Below the pieces are notes generated by a model, which saw nothing but the letters and a program-made list of their open reading frames with translations, was not told the origin of the DNA and did no database searches. Both the position numbers and the translations under genes were made by a program. From Nitrososphaerota archaeon (lineage in GTDB: Archaea > Thermoproteota > Nitrososphaeria > Nitrososphaerales > Nitrosopumilaceae), in the NCBI GenBank assembly GCA_030624325.1, contig JAUXKJ010000025.1:1-6437 (forward strand): a DNA stretch of 6,437 nucleotides, written 5' to 3'. Shown piece after piece: positions 5,941 through 6,437 of this stretch. Within the stretch, counting starts at the first letter, position 1. The number at the start of each line of letters is the position of its first letter.

Positions 5941-6437
5941 ATGGTGTTAGTAATTGATCCTCAAATTTCTGGAATTTCTGGAGATATGATGTTATCTGCA
6001 TTAGTAAATCTAGGAGCTAACAAATCAAAAATAATTGAAGGCATTAAGATTGCAGAAAAAAATCTTCCTGGTTCAACCATTAATACTATTGATTTTGGAA
6101 AAGTACATAAACTTGGAATTGAAGCAACGGAATTAATTCTTGATTTCAAAGAAGAAACTCGTAATAGAAAAGGAATAGAAATTCAACAATGTATTGAAAA
6201 ATCTTCTGAGGAGTTCGGATTTTCAAATGCAGCAAAAAAATTTTCTATTTCAAGCATAAAGTCATTAATTAATGCAGAATCTAAAATTCATGGAGCGACA
6301 CTTTCCTCAATTCATTTTCATGAAGCATCAAGTTTTGATACTGTAGTAGACATAGTAGGAACTGCTATAGCTTTAGATGATCTAAAAATTTTTAACAATG
6401 AAATAATCACGACTCCTGTAGCAGTAGGTGGGGGAAC
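5941..6437 (+). CDS. larC: LarC, nickel-pincer cofactor nickel insertase (5' part)
   Basis: The first 165 codons are present and the frame stays open to the window edge. LarC is the CTP-dependent nickel insertase that puts Ni into pyridinium-3,5-bisthiocarboxylic acid mononucleotide, the last step of cofactor synthesis. The N-end V-I-D6-P-Q-I-S-G-I-S-G-D15-M matches the family's D-P-x-x-G-I-S-G-D-M signature. Further on are H125-F-H127-E128, D133 and D137-I-V-G-T-A-I-A-L-D-D, then T-P-V-A-V-G-G-G at 158-165, all hallmarks of the N-terminal LarC domain. The usual protein is about 400 residues, so more than half lies beyond the window; whether it is one frame or split by a frameshift as in Lactobacillus cannot be seen. 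The ATG at 5941 fits both the family N-end and the TATA box spacing. Together with larB across the divergent region, it marks a nickel-pincer locus. Confidence 0.92.
   Translation, partial: MVLVIDPQISGISGDMMLSALVNLGANKSKIIEGIKIAEKNLPGSTINTIDFGKVHKLGIEATELILDFKEETRNRKGIEIQQCIEKSSEEFGFSNAAKKFSISSIKSLINAESKIHGATLSSIHFHEASSFDTVVDIVGTAIALDDLKIFNNEIITTPVAVGGG

Noticed and set aside
5941..6437. larC as a truncated pseudogene
   Set aside because: The frame has no internal stop and ends only because the window ends.

Overview
The window looks like chromosomal DNA from an ammonia-oxidising archaeon of the Nitrososphaerota (Thaumarchaeota), probably near Nitrosopumilus. The sequence signs are strong AT richness, very short leaders without Shine-Dalgarno sites, TATA-like boxes about 20-35 nt before start codons, and exported proteins with the 'P-x-W-I-K-N-x-A-x-W-W' repeat and the CFI-box C-terminal domain, both frequent in this phylum. 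The lineage is inferred from gene content and style; no rRNA or tRNA is present.

Layout. Bases 1-372 (+) are the 3' end of an exported protein with two WIKN/WW repeats. Bases 435-1358 (+) encode a signal-peptide protein with a beta-sandwich domain, a Pro/Glu-Pro linker, a CFI-box-like domain and a C-terminal membrane segment. Bases 1414-1737 (+) encode a small unrecognised protein. It meets tail to tail, with no gap, a radical SAM protein at 1738-3339 (-) that has an N-terminal cobalamin-binding-like region and resembles the GDGT ring synthase (Grs) type. A VIT1/CCC1-type Fe/Mn transporter follows at 3403-4125 (+); its 3' end overlaps larB (4115-4897, -) by 11 bp. Malate dehydrogenase (4933-5847, -) lies directly upstream of larB. 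larC starts at 5941 (+) on the other side of a 93-nt divergent promoter region and runs off the window.

How the genes fit together. The right-hand third is a nickel-pincer-nucleotide cofactor locus. LarB carboxylates and hydrolyses nicotinic acid adenine dinucleotide, and LarC inserts nickel into the final organometallic cofactor. A malate dehydrogenase sits between them. The sulfur-insertion enzyme LarE and any LarA-type racemase that would use the cofactor are not in the window. The left third encodes cell-surface or exported proteins of unknown role. The middle holds a probable lipid-modifying or other radical SAM enzyme and a metal transporter that share a divergent promoter region. No mobile element, CRISPR array or structural RNA was found, and no gap between genes exceeds 100 nt.
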